Shown: positions 37,205 to 46,453, counted from the stretch's first letter. The stretch: DNA of 64,000 nucleotides from Nitrosarchaeum sp. (GCA_002737445.1 NSIR01000004.1:1-64000), one strand, 5' to 3'. Numbers and translations: made by a program. The notes: generated from the sequence alone by a model not told the origin.

Positions 37205-38711
37205 AAAGTTGAAATTATCAATGATTTTTGTAGGTATTACGTTACAAAATATGACATCAAAATTATGGTTATTTTACATAATACTGGCACTCACGATTAC
37301 TTTTCCGCTGTCTTTTGCTCAACATCACAGTGGTCAGCAAGCTCCACCGATTAGTTTTGGAGAAGGAGAAGTAACCGTAAGTGCATTCTTAATTCCGGCC
37401 GATTTTACTCCAGAGAAATATTCTAATGCGAATTTAAAAATTCGATTTTTTGATCCTGTGACTAATGTGAATATAGAGAGTGTCAGTTATAGAGTCCAAA
37501 TATTTTATGGCACACAGTTAGTTGCAAATCAAATGTTTTTTGATAAAGATGGGGATCTAGATATCAAAATACAACCTAGATCAGAGTGTCAGCAAGCAGA
37601 ACTGTGGAAATGTACAAAATATTATGGTGATGTTGATCCAATTGTACCCAACGCTTTAGCTTCTACCCCTTCTAGCATCCCTGTGATTTCTGGACCTGTG
37701 TTTGTTAATAGCGGACAATACACTGTGAAAACTGACATAATAGGTGCAAAAAATCCAAAAACACAAACTACTCAGGATATTCATTTTGAAACTATTGTAA
37801 TCATCCCTAATGAACAACAATTCAAAATAACTGCATCTGGTACTGAATATTCTATTTTGGCAAAAAATTTTCAAGAATCAATTACAGAATTACATTATGA
37901 TGAATCTTCACAATCAATAATTTTTCAAATGCCTTTTAATTGGGACCATTTGGAACACACAAATTTTGTGAAAAATTATTTTGAAATCCCAAAAAATTTT
38001 TTACCTTTTAAAAATACAGACAGCTTTTATGGCAAAGTTAATGGCATTCTAATTCTTCCAAAAGATCTGCACTATGATAAATATTCAGACAAAAATACTA
38101 ATATCATACATTTTATGATTAATAATGAAGAATTAAAACAATTCAAAAATTCTGATTCTAAAATAAATGTTGTAATTACTCCTGAATCTCAATCATCAAT
38201 AATAACTGAAGAACTTTTGTTTGATAATGGGTTTAAGGCTCTTGTATCTTATGATTCTCGATATTCTAAAAGCAAGGATTTTGTTTTTTCTATTGTAATT
38301 TTTGATCCCAAAGGAAATACTTCAACTGATATGCGATATGGGTATGGTTTGACTGATCCATCTGGAAAAGAAACCGTAGCCTTTGGAATTATTTTGCCAA
38401 ATGGCATTGATACACGAGTACTTGATGCACCTGTAGAAGGCAAGTATATGATGCAAGTAGCGCTATTGGGTATTGGACATGATGACTTTAAAAAACCTCT
38501 TTTTCAAAAATTTGAATTGAACATAGTAAAATCTGAAATGCTGAAATCTGAAATGCTGAAATCTGAAGTATCCTCAACTGTAATTACTCCGCCTACTATT
38601 CCAAAATGGATAAAGAACAATGCTGGATGGTGGGCAGATGGAAAAATTGATGATAACTCATTCATTCAAGGAATTCAATTTTTGATCAAAGAAGGCATAA
38701 TGAATCCTTGA
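37197..38711 (+). CDS. Secreted protein with thaumarchaeal C-terminal W-rich domain
   Basis: 504 residues from ATG 37197, or 486 from the ATG at 37251, which starts directly before a signal peptide (LWLFYIILALTITFPLSFAQ). The body is beta-rich, with two Ig-like or CARDB-like stretches. A short repeat of LKSEM forms a linker near residue 450. The last 38 residues (PKWIKNNAGWWADGKIDD, then FIQGIQFLIKEGI) match a terminal domain common in thaumarchaeal exported proteins. It probably sits at the cell surface. Function is unknown. Confidence 0.75.
   Translation: MIEKLKLSMIFVGITLQNMTSKLWLFYIILALTITFPLSFAQHHSGQQAPPISFGEGEVTVSAFLIPADFTPEKYSNANLKIRFFDPVTNVNIESVSYRVQIFYGTQLVANQMFFDKDGDLDIKIQPRSECQQAELWKCTKYYGDVDPIVPNALASTPSSIPVISGPVFVNSGQYTVKTDIIGAKNPKTQTTQDIHFETIVIIPNEQQFKITASGTEYSILAKNFQESITELHYDESSQSIIFQMPFNWDHLEHTNFVKNYFEIPKNFLPFKNTDSFYGKVNGILILPKDLHYDKYSDKNTNIIHFMINNEELKQFKNSDSKINVVITPESQSSIITEELLFDNGFKALVSYDSRYSKSKDFVFSIVIFDPKGNTSTDMRYGYGLTDPSGKETVAFGIILPNGIDTRVLDAPVEGKYMMQVALLGIGHDDFKKPLFQKFELNIVKSEMLKSEMLKSEVSSTVITPPTIPKWIKNNAGWWADGKIDDNSFIQGIQFLIKEGIMNP
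38530..38569 (+). repeat. 15-bp tandem repeat in a linker
   Basis: The unit aaatctgaaatgctg recurs two and a half times and encodes KSEML repeats, placing a variable-length spacer before the C-terminal domain of the secreted protein. Confidence 0.7.
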
Positions 38712-38761
38712 TATTGAATAGTGTGTTTAAATAAAAAATTCACAGCGATCTTCCAATGTTT

Positions 38762-38923
38762 CTATGGATTGACTTGTTGCCCTTTTGTCCTATGGATTAT
38801 CTCTGATCTTAATGTGGCAAAATCTGCTGTAATCTTTGTCTCTGTCTTTATTTCTAATAATTCTTTTAGGATTTTTTCTAGTAATTCGATTATTCTCTGT
38901 TGGTTTTCTTGATCATTTGACAT
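38762..38923 (-). CDS. Small coiled-coil protein
   Basis: 53 residues from an ATG at 38923 (MSNDQENQQRIIELLEKIL and onward), with heptad-like Leu/Ile spacing and a polar tail. The composition is more protein-like than that of the frame on the opposite strand, which is discounted. Confidence 0.5.
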   Translation of the reverse strand: MSNDQENQQRIIELLEKILKELLEIKTETKITADFATLRSEIIHRTKGQQVNP

Positions 38924-39509
38924 GTGATTTGATTATTTTTTTCGCTTTTTAAGTTTGATATGACCTCGCTTTGTATGTAGTTGATACTTGTTTTGATGTG
39001 TCTAACTAAATACAATGCAACTGCTAAACGATAATGCCAAAGGTCTTAAGAAAACCCATGAATTTTTGAATAAAACTTTGTTTTACTGGTTGTGCGTCAC
39101 TCATAAATTTTATGAACTATTTTTGTAATAAAAAAATATGATTGAAAATATCGACTCATCACAGTAAAATAAATTTCATCCTTTTTAGGCGATCATTTTT
39201 TTAGATTGAAAACAACATCTCCTTTGCATCTTATCAAATTGTTATTTTTCGTAAGCGTCTGGAAAATAAAATGAATTTGGCTTCTTTGTTTTCTAAGATT
39301 TTGTTTCTTCTTTCTTTGATTTTAGTTTGTTACAAATAGGACAATCTTGTATCATTGATTTGATTTTTTGCTTTAATCCCATATTGACACACTTTTTGTT
39401 CTGAATATAATTCACGACTATTTTACTAATTTGAGCAAAAATACCTCATTTTTTAGTGGGGACAAGATTGATCTAAACTTTGAAATATCATACTGTAGTT
39501 TGATGTATT
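38924..39509. other. Gene-poor region of about 590 bases
   Basis: AT-rich with no long frame. It holds a possible 29-residue minus-strand peptide at 39293-39382 (listed separately). No tRNA, C/D box pair or clear hairpin was found. It precedes a GTG-started gene. Confidence 0.45.
39293..39382 (-). CDS. Possible 29-residue CxxC peptide
   Basis: From an ATG at 39382 it reads MGLKQKIKSMIQDCPICNK, then a Lys/Glu-rich end. It has one CPIC pair. It may be a remnant of a larger zinc protein or a real microprotein; support is thin. Confidence 0.25.
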   Translation of the reverse strand: MGLKQKIKSMIQDCPICNKLKSKKEETKS

Positions 39510-39743
39510 GTGACTATTGCATATGTTTTGATTAATTGTGAACTAGGTGCAGAAGAGAGTATTATGGAGAAATTAAAAGAAATAGAACAGGCCAAAGAAG
39601 TGTTTGGAACTATTGGAACTCACGATATGATGGTAAAATTAGATGCTGAAAATTTTGAAAAAGTTAGAGATATTGTATCTAGAAACATCCAAAAAATAGA
39701 AAAAATAAGAACAATCTCCACACTTGTAAAAAAGGATAACTGA
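39510..39743 (+). CDS. Stand-alone Lrp/AsnC ligand-binding (RAM) domain protein
   Basis: 77 residues from a GTG, consisting only of the RAM/ACT-like domain (IAYVLINCELGAEESIMEKL, then FGTIGTHDMMVKLDA and IRTISTLVK) with no helix-turn-helix. Such single-domain members bind small molecules or pair with full-length Lrp regulators. A full Lrp protein is encoded at 54602-55045. Confidence 0.82.
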   Translation: MTIAYVLINCELGAEESIMEKLKEIEQAKEVFGTIGTHDMMVKLDAENFEKVRDIVSRNIQKIEKIRTISTLVKKDN

Positions 39744-39764
39744 ATTGTTGTTTAGGTGAATTAA

Positions 39765-39941
39765 ATGTCAAATGAAAAAAATGAGATTGAAAAATTAATT
39801 GATACAATGATATCTAATGGTGATGATTTAGTTCAAAAACTCAAGACCGTTTTGCCTGATTCCTTGTCTGAATCTATGATGTTGTTTCATGAATCTAATA
39901 TTGCAAATCTTAAAAAAATTAAAGAATTTCTGAATAAATAA
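39765..39941 (+). CDS. Small helical protein
   Basis: 58 residues from ATG 39765, 21 bases after the RAM gene, so probably the same transcript. Acidic N-terminus (MSNEKNEIEKLIDTMISNG), helical throughout, Lys-rich end. No domain recognised. Confidence 0.55.
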   Translation: MSNEKNEIEKLIDTMISNGDDLVQKLKTVLPDSLSESMMLFHESNIANLKKIKEFLNK

Positions 39942-39998
39942 CCAACTCACTAAGAATTTGTACTATGTGCTTTTTAATCATTAATTAGATATTATGGT

Positions 39999-40376
39999 AT
40001 GATTAGATCACGTACAATTTCTATTCTCGTTAATCGAAAAACAGGTGATACTTTTGACGCTATTTTGAATTGCCCTCCAAAAATGATGCCTGATGCTAAG
40101 ATGACTTCTGATGGGTGGTGGTCTTTTTCAACACCTAGAGGAAATGCTAAATTAAAATTTAATGAAAACAAATCTCTTGGAGTTTTAGATCATATGTTTA
40201 TTGATAAAGAATCAAAATGGGATGTTCCGATGAGAATAGTTTCTAGTGGTGATGAGTCTGAAGTAATAATTACTCTGATAAAACCAGATGAATTAACTGA
40301 TGAGCAATTCAATGAACGAATGATCGAAATAGAACAAGTATTTAGAAATATGAAAAAAATTATTGAACTCTATTGA
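39999..40376 (+). CDS. SRPBCC-like fold protein
   Basis: 125 residues. The start (SRTISILVNRKTGDTFDAIL) and later beta strands with DGWWSFSTPRGNAKLKF resemble the START/Bet v1 (SRPBCC) group, which bind hydrophobic ligands. A C-terminal helix closes the fold (FNERMIEIEQVFRNMKK). Ligand unknown. A second SRPBCC protein lies at 41056-41517. Confidence 0.6.
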   Translation: MIRSRTISILVNRKTGDTFDAILNCPPKMMPDAKMTSDGWWSFSTPRGNAKLKFNENKSLGVLDHMFIDKESKWDVPMRIVSSGDESEVIITLIKPDELTDEQFNERMIEIEQVFRNMKKIIELY

Positions 40377-40672
40377 CAAAAAATTACTTGTAACATTTGT
40401 TTAGGTGAATTTTTAGTCTTACCCTTTCAATCTTTTCTATTTGATAATATGTTTTGAAAAATTTTCATATCTTTTATAATTGAACTTTAGGCATGCATTA
40501 AGAGCCATGTATGTCTCAAGGTTGAATATAATTTTTGCAAGTAATATAGTACACAGTGCCTTACGAAGAAGTATATTTTCAACGATTAATTGAAGATGAT
40601 ATTAAATAATTTGAAGAATCATAATCCCTCAAAAATACCTGAATTTGTTCTGTGATTGATTTTATTTTCTAT

Positions 40673-41002
40673 CTAGTCTTTTTCTAGATTTTTGTCCCCG
40701 CCAGGACCCATCATGTCTTTTGATTTGACCTCATTATCCCATTTGCCTTTGATCCCCTTGATCAAAGATATGATTCCACCAACAATCAATACAGCAACAA
40801 TCATGAAAAATAAAACTTGATCAAATAATTTGGATGAGCAGTCTATCACAACTGGTTCTTTGTCGTCATAGTATTGATAACATTTACCAAATTCACTGGC
40901 TTCTATGTTTGCAATTTGATAATCATGCCCAAACACTCCTAAAATCAAAAACCCTGAAAAAATAAACACAATACAGATTATGATGTATCGTATGTCACTC
41001 AC
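40673..41002 (-). CDS. Two-helix membrane protein
   Basis: 109 residues with membrane segments at about 5-25 and 62-84, separated by an outward loop with two Cys (GKCYQYYDDKEPVVIDCSS), which could form a disulfide. The C-terminus is charged. No family recognised. Confidence 0.6.
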   Translation of the reverse strand: MSDIRYIIICIVFIFSGFLILGVFGHDYQIANIEASEFGKCYQYYDDKEPVVIDCSSKLFDQVLFFMIVAVLIVGGIISLIKGIKGKWDNEVKSKDMMGPGGDKNLEKD

Positions 41003-41055
41003 GAATCTATTTTTGTGACATCCTATTTACACTTTGATTTATTTATCTTCTAGTG

Positions 41056-41517
41056 CTATTTTTCTAATGACTTTTTTAGATTTTCTAAAGATGTTTCATA
41101 AAATGCACCCATGAATGTTACAAATTTGATAAATTGTTTTATTGACATCTTTTTGCTATTGAAATAAGATTGCCATGTTAATTGGGTTGTCTTTTTATTT
41201 TTTGTTTTGATTGAAATTGTTGCAACATATGCTCTTAGAGGTAATCCTTCTGTTGCAATATATGTGAAATATTCTCCTTCTTTCCATGCCACTACATGCT
41301 CTTCTATAGTGTTGCCATCCGTAAATGTAATCTTGCGTATTGTGCCCACGTTTCTCCTTTTTTTAGAAAGGTATGTTGTTTTTTTGACATCTACTACCCA
41401 TGATGAAAGTCCTGCGATATTACTTATTTTCTGCCACACTTTTTCTTTTGATGCTTTGATCGTAATAGTTTTCTTTACTGAATCAGTATGAAATGATTTT
41501 CTTACATTTTTTATCAT
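41056..41517 (-). CDS. SRPBCC family protein
   Basis: 153 residues with a clear polyketide-cyclase-like pattern: TITIKASKEKVWQKISNIAG near residue 17, VGTIRKITFTDGNTIEEHVV near residue 57, and a C-terminal helix FMGAFYETSLENLKKSL. Likely binds a small hydrophobic molecule. Divergent from the coiled-coil gene at 41594. Confidence 0.75.
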   Translation of the reverse strand: MIKNVRKSFHTDSVKKTITIKASKEKVWQKISNIAGLSSWVVDVKKTTYLSKKRRNVGTIRKITFTDGNTIEEHVVAWKEGEYFTYIATEGLPLRAYVATISIKTKNKKTTQLTWQSYFNSKKMSIKQFIKFVTFMGAFYETSLENLKKSLEK

Positions 41518-41593
41518 GGTTGTTTGTATTTCTGAGCGAGTTTTAAATTTTATCTATTTAACATATTTAATCCCCAGAGATCAACTGTAACAA

Positions 41594-42868
41594 ATGGTAT
41601 TTGGATGGAATAAAAAGAAAGAAGAAAAAAAATCTGAAGAAATTCATTCACAAAAACAAATTAAATTATCTGACGTATCTGAAATTATACGACAAATCTT
41701 TGAATTGAGAACATTGCAGATTCTATCTGATATCAAATCCATCAGAGACAGTACTGAGCCACTGATTAAAGAACTCGTCATGATTGGAAATACTCTTGAA
41801 AAAGACAATCTTCAGGTTGATGATATAGATAACCGTCTTAGAATAATTGTAGTCAGAGGCAAACAGCAAGTAATTGACATTATAAAAAAAGGCGCAGTAC
41901 ATTTACCTAATATTATCTCTTATGATGATGCTGAAAATATAAGTGCCATTTTAAATCAAATGTTGAAAAAAATTGGAGATGTTCTTGGACGACAAACAAG
42001 AGTAATACACATTTTTGCTAAAAAATACGCAGAAAAATTAAAAGAAATTCTAATCCAAATGAATTCAAACCATGTTAAAATTCAACAATTGTTAAAAAAT
42101 CATGATAATGCAAAATTCATATCTACTGAAATTTTGGAATCCCTCAAAGAAATCAATGATGTAGAACATAATCTTGCTAAAAAAGAACAAAGGATTACTG
42201 AAATTCATAGTTGTATGGATTCACTTGATAAAAAAATTCTTTCCTTTGAAGATTTAATTAAAAAAATAAAAACTTCGGATGAATATAGAAAATTTTTAAA
42301 TTGGAAACAAATTTTAGATGAATTTACTGTCAAAAAAAATCAAATGAGAAATGAAATCAATTCGCAATTTACAAAAATTTCAAGACCTCTTAGTAGATAT
42401 GAATATGCTTCATCAATGGATAAAGAACAAAAAAATCTATTATCTCAATTGATTGAAGATCCTTTTGCTGTATTACTTTCAAAGAATAAAGATTCAATAA
42501 TACTTATTTTAGAAAATGTAAGAAAAGGCATTTCCTCAGGTTCTATCTCTGTCAAAGACCAGGAAAAATCATTCTCTCAAATAACTGAAACCGAAGAAGC
42601 GTTGGAGGGATTTATCAGACAAGTAAATGATTTTGTAGATAAAAAACAAAATATCCAAAATCAAATGGTTGCACTTGAACCTGATAAATTATCCGATCTT
42701 ACAAGAGATCTGAAAAACGCCCTTTCAAATAAAGAAGATTCTGAATTAAAAATCAAAACATTTCAAGCTGAAATAAACGAAGATCATTCTAGTATCAAAA
42801 AATTAATCTCTGACGTTGAAGTCAAACTGAGGGCATTCTCTAATACTGTTTATACCATTACTTATTGA
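41594..42868 (+). CDS. Large coiled-coil protein
   Basis: 424 residues, nearly all charged helix. A short start MVFGWNKKKEEKKSEE may be a membrane-touching amphipathic end. Heptad-rich stretches cover about 30-110, 145-250 and 320-415. The mid-region has ILIQMNSNHVKIQQLLKNH and an Arg/Tyr spot SRPLSRYEYASSMD. There is no nucleotide-binding motif. It is followed at once by a JAMM protease gene, so it may be a scaffold or substrate. ESCRT-like similarity was considered but not established. Confidence 0.65.
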   Translation: MVFGWNKKKEEKKSEEIHSQKQIKLSDVSEIIRQIFELRTLQILSDIKSIRDSTEPLIKELVMIGNTLEKDNLQVDDIDNRLRIIVVRGKQQVIDIIKKGAVHLPNIISYDDAENISAILNQMLKKIGDVLGRQTRVIHIFAKKYAEKLKEILIQMNSNHVKIQQLLKNHDNAKFISTEILESLKEINDVEHNLAKKEQRITEIHSCMDSLDKKILSFEDLIKKIKTSDEYRKFLNWKQILDEFTVKKNQMRNEINSQFTKISRPLSRYEYASSMDKEQKNLLSQLIEDPFAVLLSKNKDSIILILENVRKGISSGSISVKDQEKSFSQITETEEALEGFIRQVNDFVDKKQNIQNQMVALEPDKLSDLTRDLKNALSNKEDSELKIKTFQAEINEDHSSIKKLISDVEVKLRAFSNTVYTITY

Positions 42869-42906
42869 TCCTAAATTTAATTAGATCTAAACTATATCAT
42901 CTTAAT

Positions 42907-43305
42907 ATGTTGTTTAAAAAGAAAAAACTTGAAAGACAAATTTCTTTACAAAAAAAAGTTTTAGATAGTATTTTATCCTATTGTCTAATGAAACATCCAA
43001 ATGAAGCCATTCTTATTTTAAAAGGAAATTCAAAACATGGGCATGTATTAATTGACGGGCTAGTAATTCCACCGTTTAATTATTCGGGACCTACATTTGC
43101 TGGATTTCCTCAATCTTTTTTGCCTTTTGATATGAGTTATGTTGGAATTGTACATTCCCATCCTACTGGGTCTGCAAATCCTTCTCTTACTGATCTTCAT
43201 AATTTCTTTGGGGTTGTATCTTTAATCGTTCAATATCCTTATGGGGATGATGATATTTTTGCCTGGGATAGCAGTGGATCTTTGATAAAGTTGGTAATTT
43301 TATAA
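42907..43305 (+). CDS. JAMM/MPN-domain metalloprotease
   Basis: 132 residues from the ATG at 42907; a TTG at 42865 overlapping the upstream stop is an alternative. The full catalytic set is present: Glu in HPNEAILIL near residue 37 and the zinc motif HSHPTGSANPSLTD, which fits HxHx7SxxD exactly. Such enzymes cleave isopeptide bonds to ubiquitin-like proteins (in archaea, SAMP or Urm1-like). It follows the coiled-coil gene, and a membrane zinc-ribbon gene is next. Confidence 0.85.
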   Translation: MLFKKKKLERQISLQKKVLDSILSYCLMKHPNEAILILKGNSKHGHVLIDGLVIPPFNYSGPTFAGFPQSFLPFDMSYVGIVHSHPTGSANPSLTDLHNFFGVVSLIVQYPYGDDDIFAWDSSGSLIKLVIL

Positions 43306-43368
43306 TTTCATATTTGTACCATTTTACTGTTAAAAAATGAAATTCACTTACAAAACTTTATAAGTATT

Positions 43369-43701
43369 TTGAGAAGATGTTTGGTGTTGTTTAATTATAA
43401 AAGTTATTTAATATTTTTGTTTGCCTCATTAGCAGTTAGTATTGGACTACAGATGATTCTACCATTCCCATATGGGCTTGTCGCTGCTATGGCAATTTTT
43501 ATACTATTTCCAATATTGTTACGAAAACGATATGCAAATCGCATTAAAGGAACAGGTGATTCAAGTGGTGGCGGAGGTTTCTTTGGTACGAATTCATCTG
43601 GTGGTGGTGGAGTACGTTATGTTTGTCTAGTTTGCAGAAATACTGTAAAGGGTGATTCCTGTTCTAGATGTGGTTCTAGACAAAAACGTGCTGATTTCTA
43701 G
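43369..43701 (+). CDS. Membrane protein with C-terminal zinc ribbon
   Basis: 110 residues from a TTG; several later TTG/GTG starts are possible. Two transmembrane helices (about 12-30 and 34-50) lead to a Gly/Ser-rich linker and a zinc ribbon with CLVC and CSRCGSRQKR. The basic end suggests a cytoplasmic binding face. It lies 63 bases after the JAMM gene on the same strand. Confidence 0.65.
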   Translation: MRRCLVLFNYKSYLIFLFASLAVSIGLQMILPFPYGLVAAMAIFILFPILLRKRYANRIKGTGDSSGGGGFFGTNSSGGGGVRYVCLVCRNTVKGDSCSRCGSRQKRADF

Positions 43702-43710
43702 AGAGTAACT

Positions 43711-44028
43711 TTGTCTCTGGATGAAATCCGAAAAAAAGTTTTATATCAAAACTCTATTGAGGTATGGATTGGATTAAGTAAAGAAAAAAACATGGACTGG
43801 GTTGATACTGAAAATTATAAAAAGTTCATTGCATTTCTTTTAAAAAATGATCTAAAAATGAAACAAATGTCGATTTGTTTTGATGAATCAGATAATGCCT
43901 CTGTAGGTGGTCACAGTAAAAAAGTATTTGCTAACAAGTTAGCAGCATTCAATGATGAAAATTCATCATGCTATTCAATCAAATTAAATGATAGTGCTAT
44001 TGAACTAATTCGAAAATTTGACCTCTAG
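43711..44028 (+). CDS. Uncharacterised 105-residue protein
   Basis: Starts at a TTG 9 bases after the zinc-ribbon stop, so likely co-transcribed. Alpha/beta composition with KNMDWVDTENYKKFIAFLL and SVGGHSKKVFANKLAAF. No family recognised. It is the last gene of the coiled-coil/JAMM run and is convergent with the ABC permeases. Confidence 0.6.
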   Translation: MSLDEIRKKVLYQNSIEVWIGLSKEKNMDWVDTENYKKFIAFLLKNDLKMKQMSICFDESDNASVGGHSKKVFANKLAAFNDENSSCYSIKLNDSAIELIRKFDL

Positions 44029-44033
44029 TTTTA

Positions 44034-45401
44034 CTATCTTTTTAATTTTGGATTAACAATGACCTCAAGTGTATTGCCAATAAACACAAACGCCAATCCT
44101 GTTATTGCTATCATAATTCCTGGTGGGATTATCCACCACCATAATCCTCGGGCTGATGCACCATAAACATTTGCGTCATGTAAAATTTGACCCCATGTTG
44201 GAAATGAAGGATCCCCCAATCCTAAGAAACTAAGTCCTGCTTCAGTGGTAATGGCAGCTGGAACTGATATTGCTATACTGGCAAATGCATATGGTAGCAA
44301 TTGTGGTAAAATGTGTCTTAGTACAATCTTTCTATCTTTTTGACCCATCATGTTGGCTGCCTCTACAAATCCTTTAATTTTAATTTGCAATGACATGCTT
44401 CTTGCAATTTTTGCAACTCCCACCCAGCCAAAAATCATTAAAAATCCAACCATTACAAAAATACTGTTGCTAATTGTGACTGATAAAATAATTAAAAAAG
44501 GAAGTGCAGGAAGTGCATACAACACATCATTAAATCTCATCATTCCTTCATCTGTTTTTTTACCTTTGTATCCAGCATATGCTCCATATAGTAAACCCAT
44601 AATTACTGAAGCAAGAGCTACAACCAATCCAATAAATAATGCCAACGGTGTTCCATAAAGTATTCCTACAGCTAAATCTCTTCTTAATTCATCTGTTCCC
44701 ATGATGCCGAATGCTTTACCTCCAATGATCATTTTTGAATATGTAATTTGATTTGCTTCGTTATTTCCATACATCTTGATTAAAAAAATATATTTTCCTT
44801 TTAGCGGTTCATTAATTCCTGTTTTGGAAAAAATTATGTCTTGCGAGGATAAATTAATTAATGAAAATTCAAATTTATTTGATTGCAGATACAGATTTTT
44901 TCTAATTAACTCATCTGTGGAAAACACTCTTTCATTATGATTTGAATATGAATTTGTAATTGGCATTGAAGTTGAATATAATTTTAATTGTATTCCGTCA
45001 GGACGCATTACATTTATTTCCAATAATGGCGATTCAGAGTATTTAGAAGTAAATTCATAAATAAAATCACTTGGAAAAAAATCATATTCAAAATCAATCC
45101 CAAACCTATGTGATATAATTGATAAATCATTAATTCTGTAATTGTTGATATTTGGATTATCTAAAATTTTATGTTCAGGAATTTTTTCATTTAAAAATAA
45201 ATTAATCCATACCGGAACTGATACTTTGGGATATGAAATCCATTTTTCAGGATTGTTCCATTCTTTAAAAGTATCAATTGGAATAAAAATTGCTACCATG
45301 ATTGACGTAAAAATTAAAATTGATAAAATTATAATTCCGGCTATTCCTATTCTGTTTTTAGAAAATTCTTTTATAATTTCTTTTAATGTAATACTTGTCA
45401 T
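44034..45401 (-). CDS. Peptide-type ABC transporter permease (DppC-like) with large insert
   Basis: 455 residues, about 150 more than usual DppC/OppC. TM1 is at about 15-37; an outward insert of roughly 190 residues follows, then GTDELRRDLAVGILYG near residue 235 and the permease core with the EAA loop EAANMMGQKDRKIVLRHILP near residue 342. It pairs with the DppB-like permease that overlaps it by four bases. The insert could act as a built-in extracytoplasmic binding or docking domain. No ATPase or binding-protein gene is adjacent. Confidence 0.85.
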   Translation of the reverse strand: MTSITLKEIIKEFSKNRIGIAGIIILSILIFTSIMVAIFIPIDTFKEWNNPEKWISYPKVSVPVWINLFLNEKIPEHKILDNPNINNYRINDLSIISHRFGIDFEYDFFPSDFIYEFTSKYSESPLLEINVMRPDGIQLKLYSTSMPITNSYSNHNERVFSTDELIRKNLYLQSNKFEFSLINLSSQDIIFSKTGINEPLKGKYIFLIKMYGNNEANQITYSKMIIGGKAFGIMGTDELRRDLAVGILYGTPLALFIGLVVALASVIMGLLYGAYAGYKGKKTDEGMMRFNDVLYALPALPFLIILSVTISNSIFVMVGFLMIFGWVGVAKIARSMSLQIKIKGFVEAANMMGQKDRKIVLRHILPQLLPYAFASIAISVPAAITTEAGLSFLGLGDPSFPTWGQILHDANVYGASARGLWWWIIPPGIMIAITGLAFVFIGNTLEVIVNPKLKR

Positions 45402-46453
45402 TGCTCTGTTCTCACTCTTGGATCAAAGTAGCCATAAAGTAAATCTGCAACAAATATGCTAATTAAGAAAAACACAGTCAAAATGTAAGTTGCGCCAATG
45501 ATCACTGGAAGATCCATTACTGTAATTGCTTCAAAATACAGTCTACCCATGCCTGGCCAATCAAATACTGCCTCGGTAATTATTGCTCCCCCAAGTGAGC
45601 CTGAAAGACTCAGCGCTAAAACGGTGATTATTGGTGGGGCTGCATTTTTTAAAGCATGTTTGTAAATTATTTTTTTCTGATTTATCCCGATAGTTTTTTT
45701 TGCAAATATAAAATCTTCTTGTACGATATCCACAATAAAATTTCTAACTAAATATGCCCATGATCCAAATCCTATCATTACAATTGTAATCAACGGTAAT
45801 GTCATATGATACAATAATGATCCAATATAATTTGGATCAGTGAAAGGAATCAACGGCGTTGCTCTAGCTGGAAAAATTTGATACGTAAATGAAAATAAGA
45901 ATATCATCAACATACCTATCCACCAGACTGGAAAACTAGAACTAATTATTGCAAAACTGGATGTTACTCTATCTGTTTTTGATCCAATTTTACTTCCAGC
46001 AAGTGTTCCTAGAAAAATACCTATTACTGATACTATGATAGTTGCAGTTGTAAATAATAAAATGGTTCTTGGTAATTTCTCCAAAATAATTTCTTTGACA
46101 TCTGATGATCCTGAATCACTTGTAAGGAATGTTGCATGACCAAAATCTAAAAATAATATTTTATACATGCTTAACCCGATTCTTTGTGGAGAATACCATG
46201 GCTCATCTAATCCCATAATTTTGATTCTTTGCGCAATTTGAGTTTGAATAAAAAAATCAAATTCAGTAACTGATGAGAAACTTTTTGCTATTGTGGGATT
46301 ATCTGTAATTTCGGTTCTTACTTGTATGCTTACTCCTTGTTTTAGTATGCTGTCCATATTTGATCCTACCAATGCAATTGTGATTAGTAGGGTAACCATC
46401 AAAACTATGAACATTGTAATTATTCGTTTAAACAGATATTTTTTTAAACTCAA
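45398..46453 (-). CDS. Peptide-type ABC transporter permease (DppB-like)
   Basis: 351 residues with six transmembrane helices. N-terminal YLFKRIITMFIVLMVTLLI is typical of DppB/OppB. The loop GINQKKIIYKHALKNAAPPIIT near residue 260 is the EAA motif, and ITEAVFDWPGMGRL near residue 295 is characteristic. It is the first gene of a two-gene unit with the DppC-like permease. Substrate could be peptides or nickel; the sequence does not say. Confidence 0.88.
   Translation of the reverse strand: MSLKKYLFKRIITMFIVLMVTLLITIALVGSNMDSILKQGVSIQVRTEITDNPTIAKSFSSVTEFDFFIQTQIAQRIKIMGLDEPWYSPQRIGLSMYKILFLDFGHATFLTSDSGSSDVKEIILEKLPRTILLFTTATIIVSVIGIFLGTLAGSKIGSKTDRVTSSFAIISSSFPVWWIGMLMIFLFSFTYQIFPARATPLIPFTDPNYIGSLLYHMTLPLITIVMIGFGSWAYLVRNFIVDIVQEDFIFAKKTIGINQKKIIYKHALKNAAPPIITVLALSLSGSLGGAIITEAVFDWPGMGRLYFEAITVMDLPVIIGATYILTVFFLISIFVADLLYGYFDPRVRTEQ

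Noticed and set aside
38721-38912. Plus-strand frame of 63 codons
   Set aside because: The opposite strand frame at 38762-38923 has much more protein-like helical composition.
40556-40609. 17-codon fragment in the 296-base gap
   Set aside because: Too short and without supporting context; likely chance.
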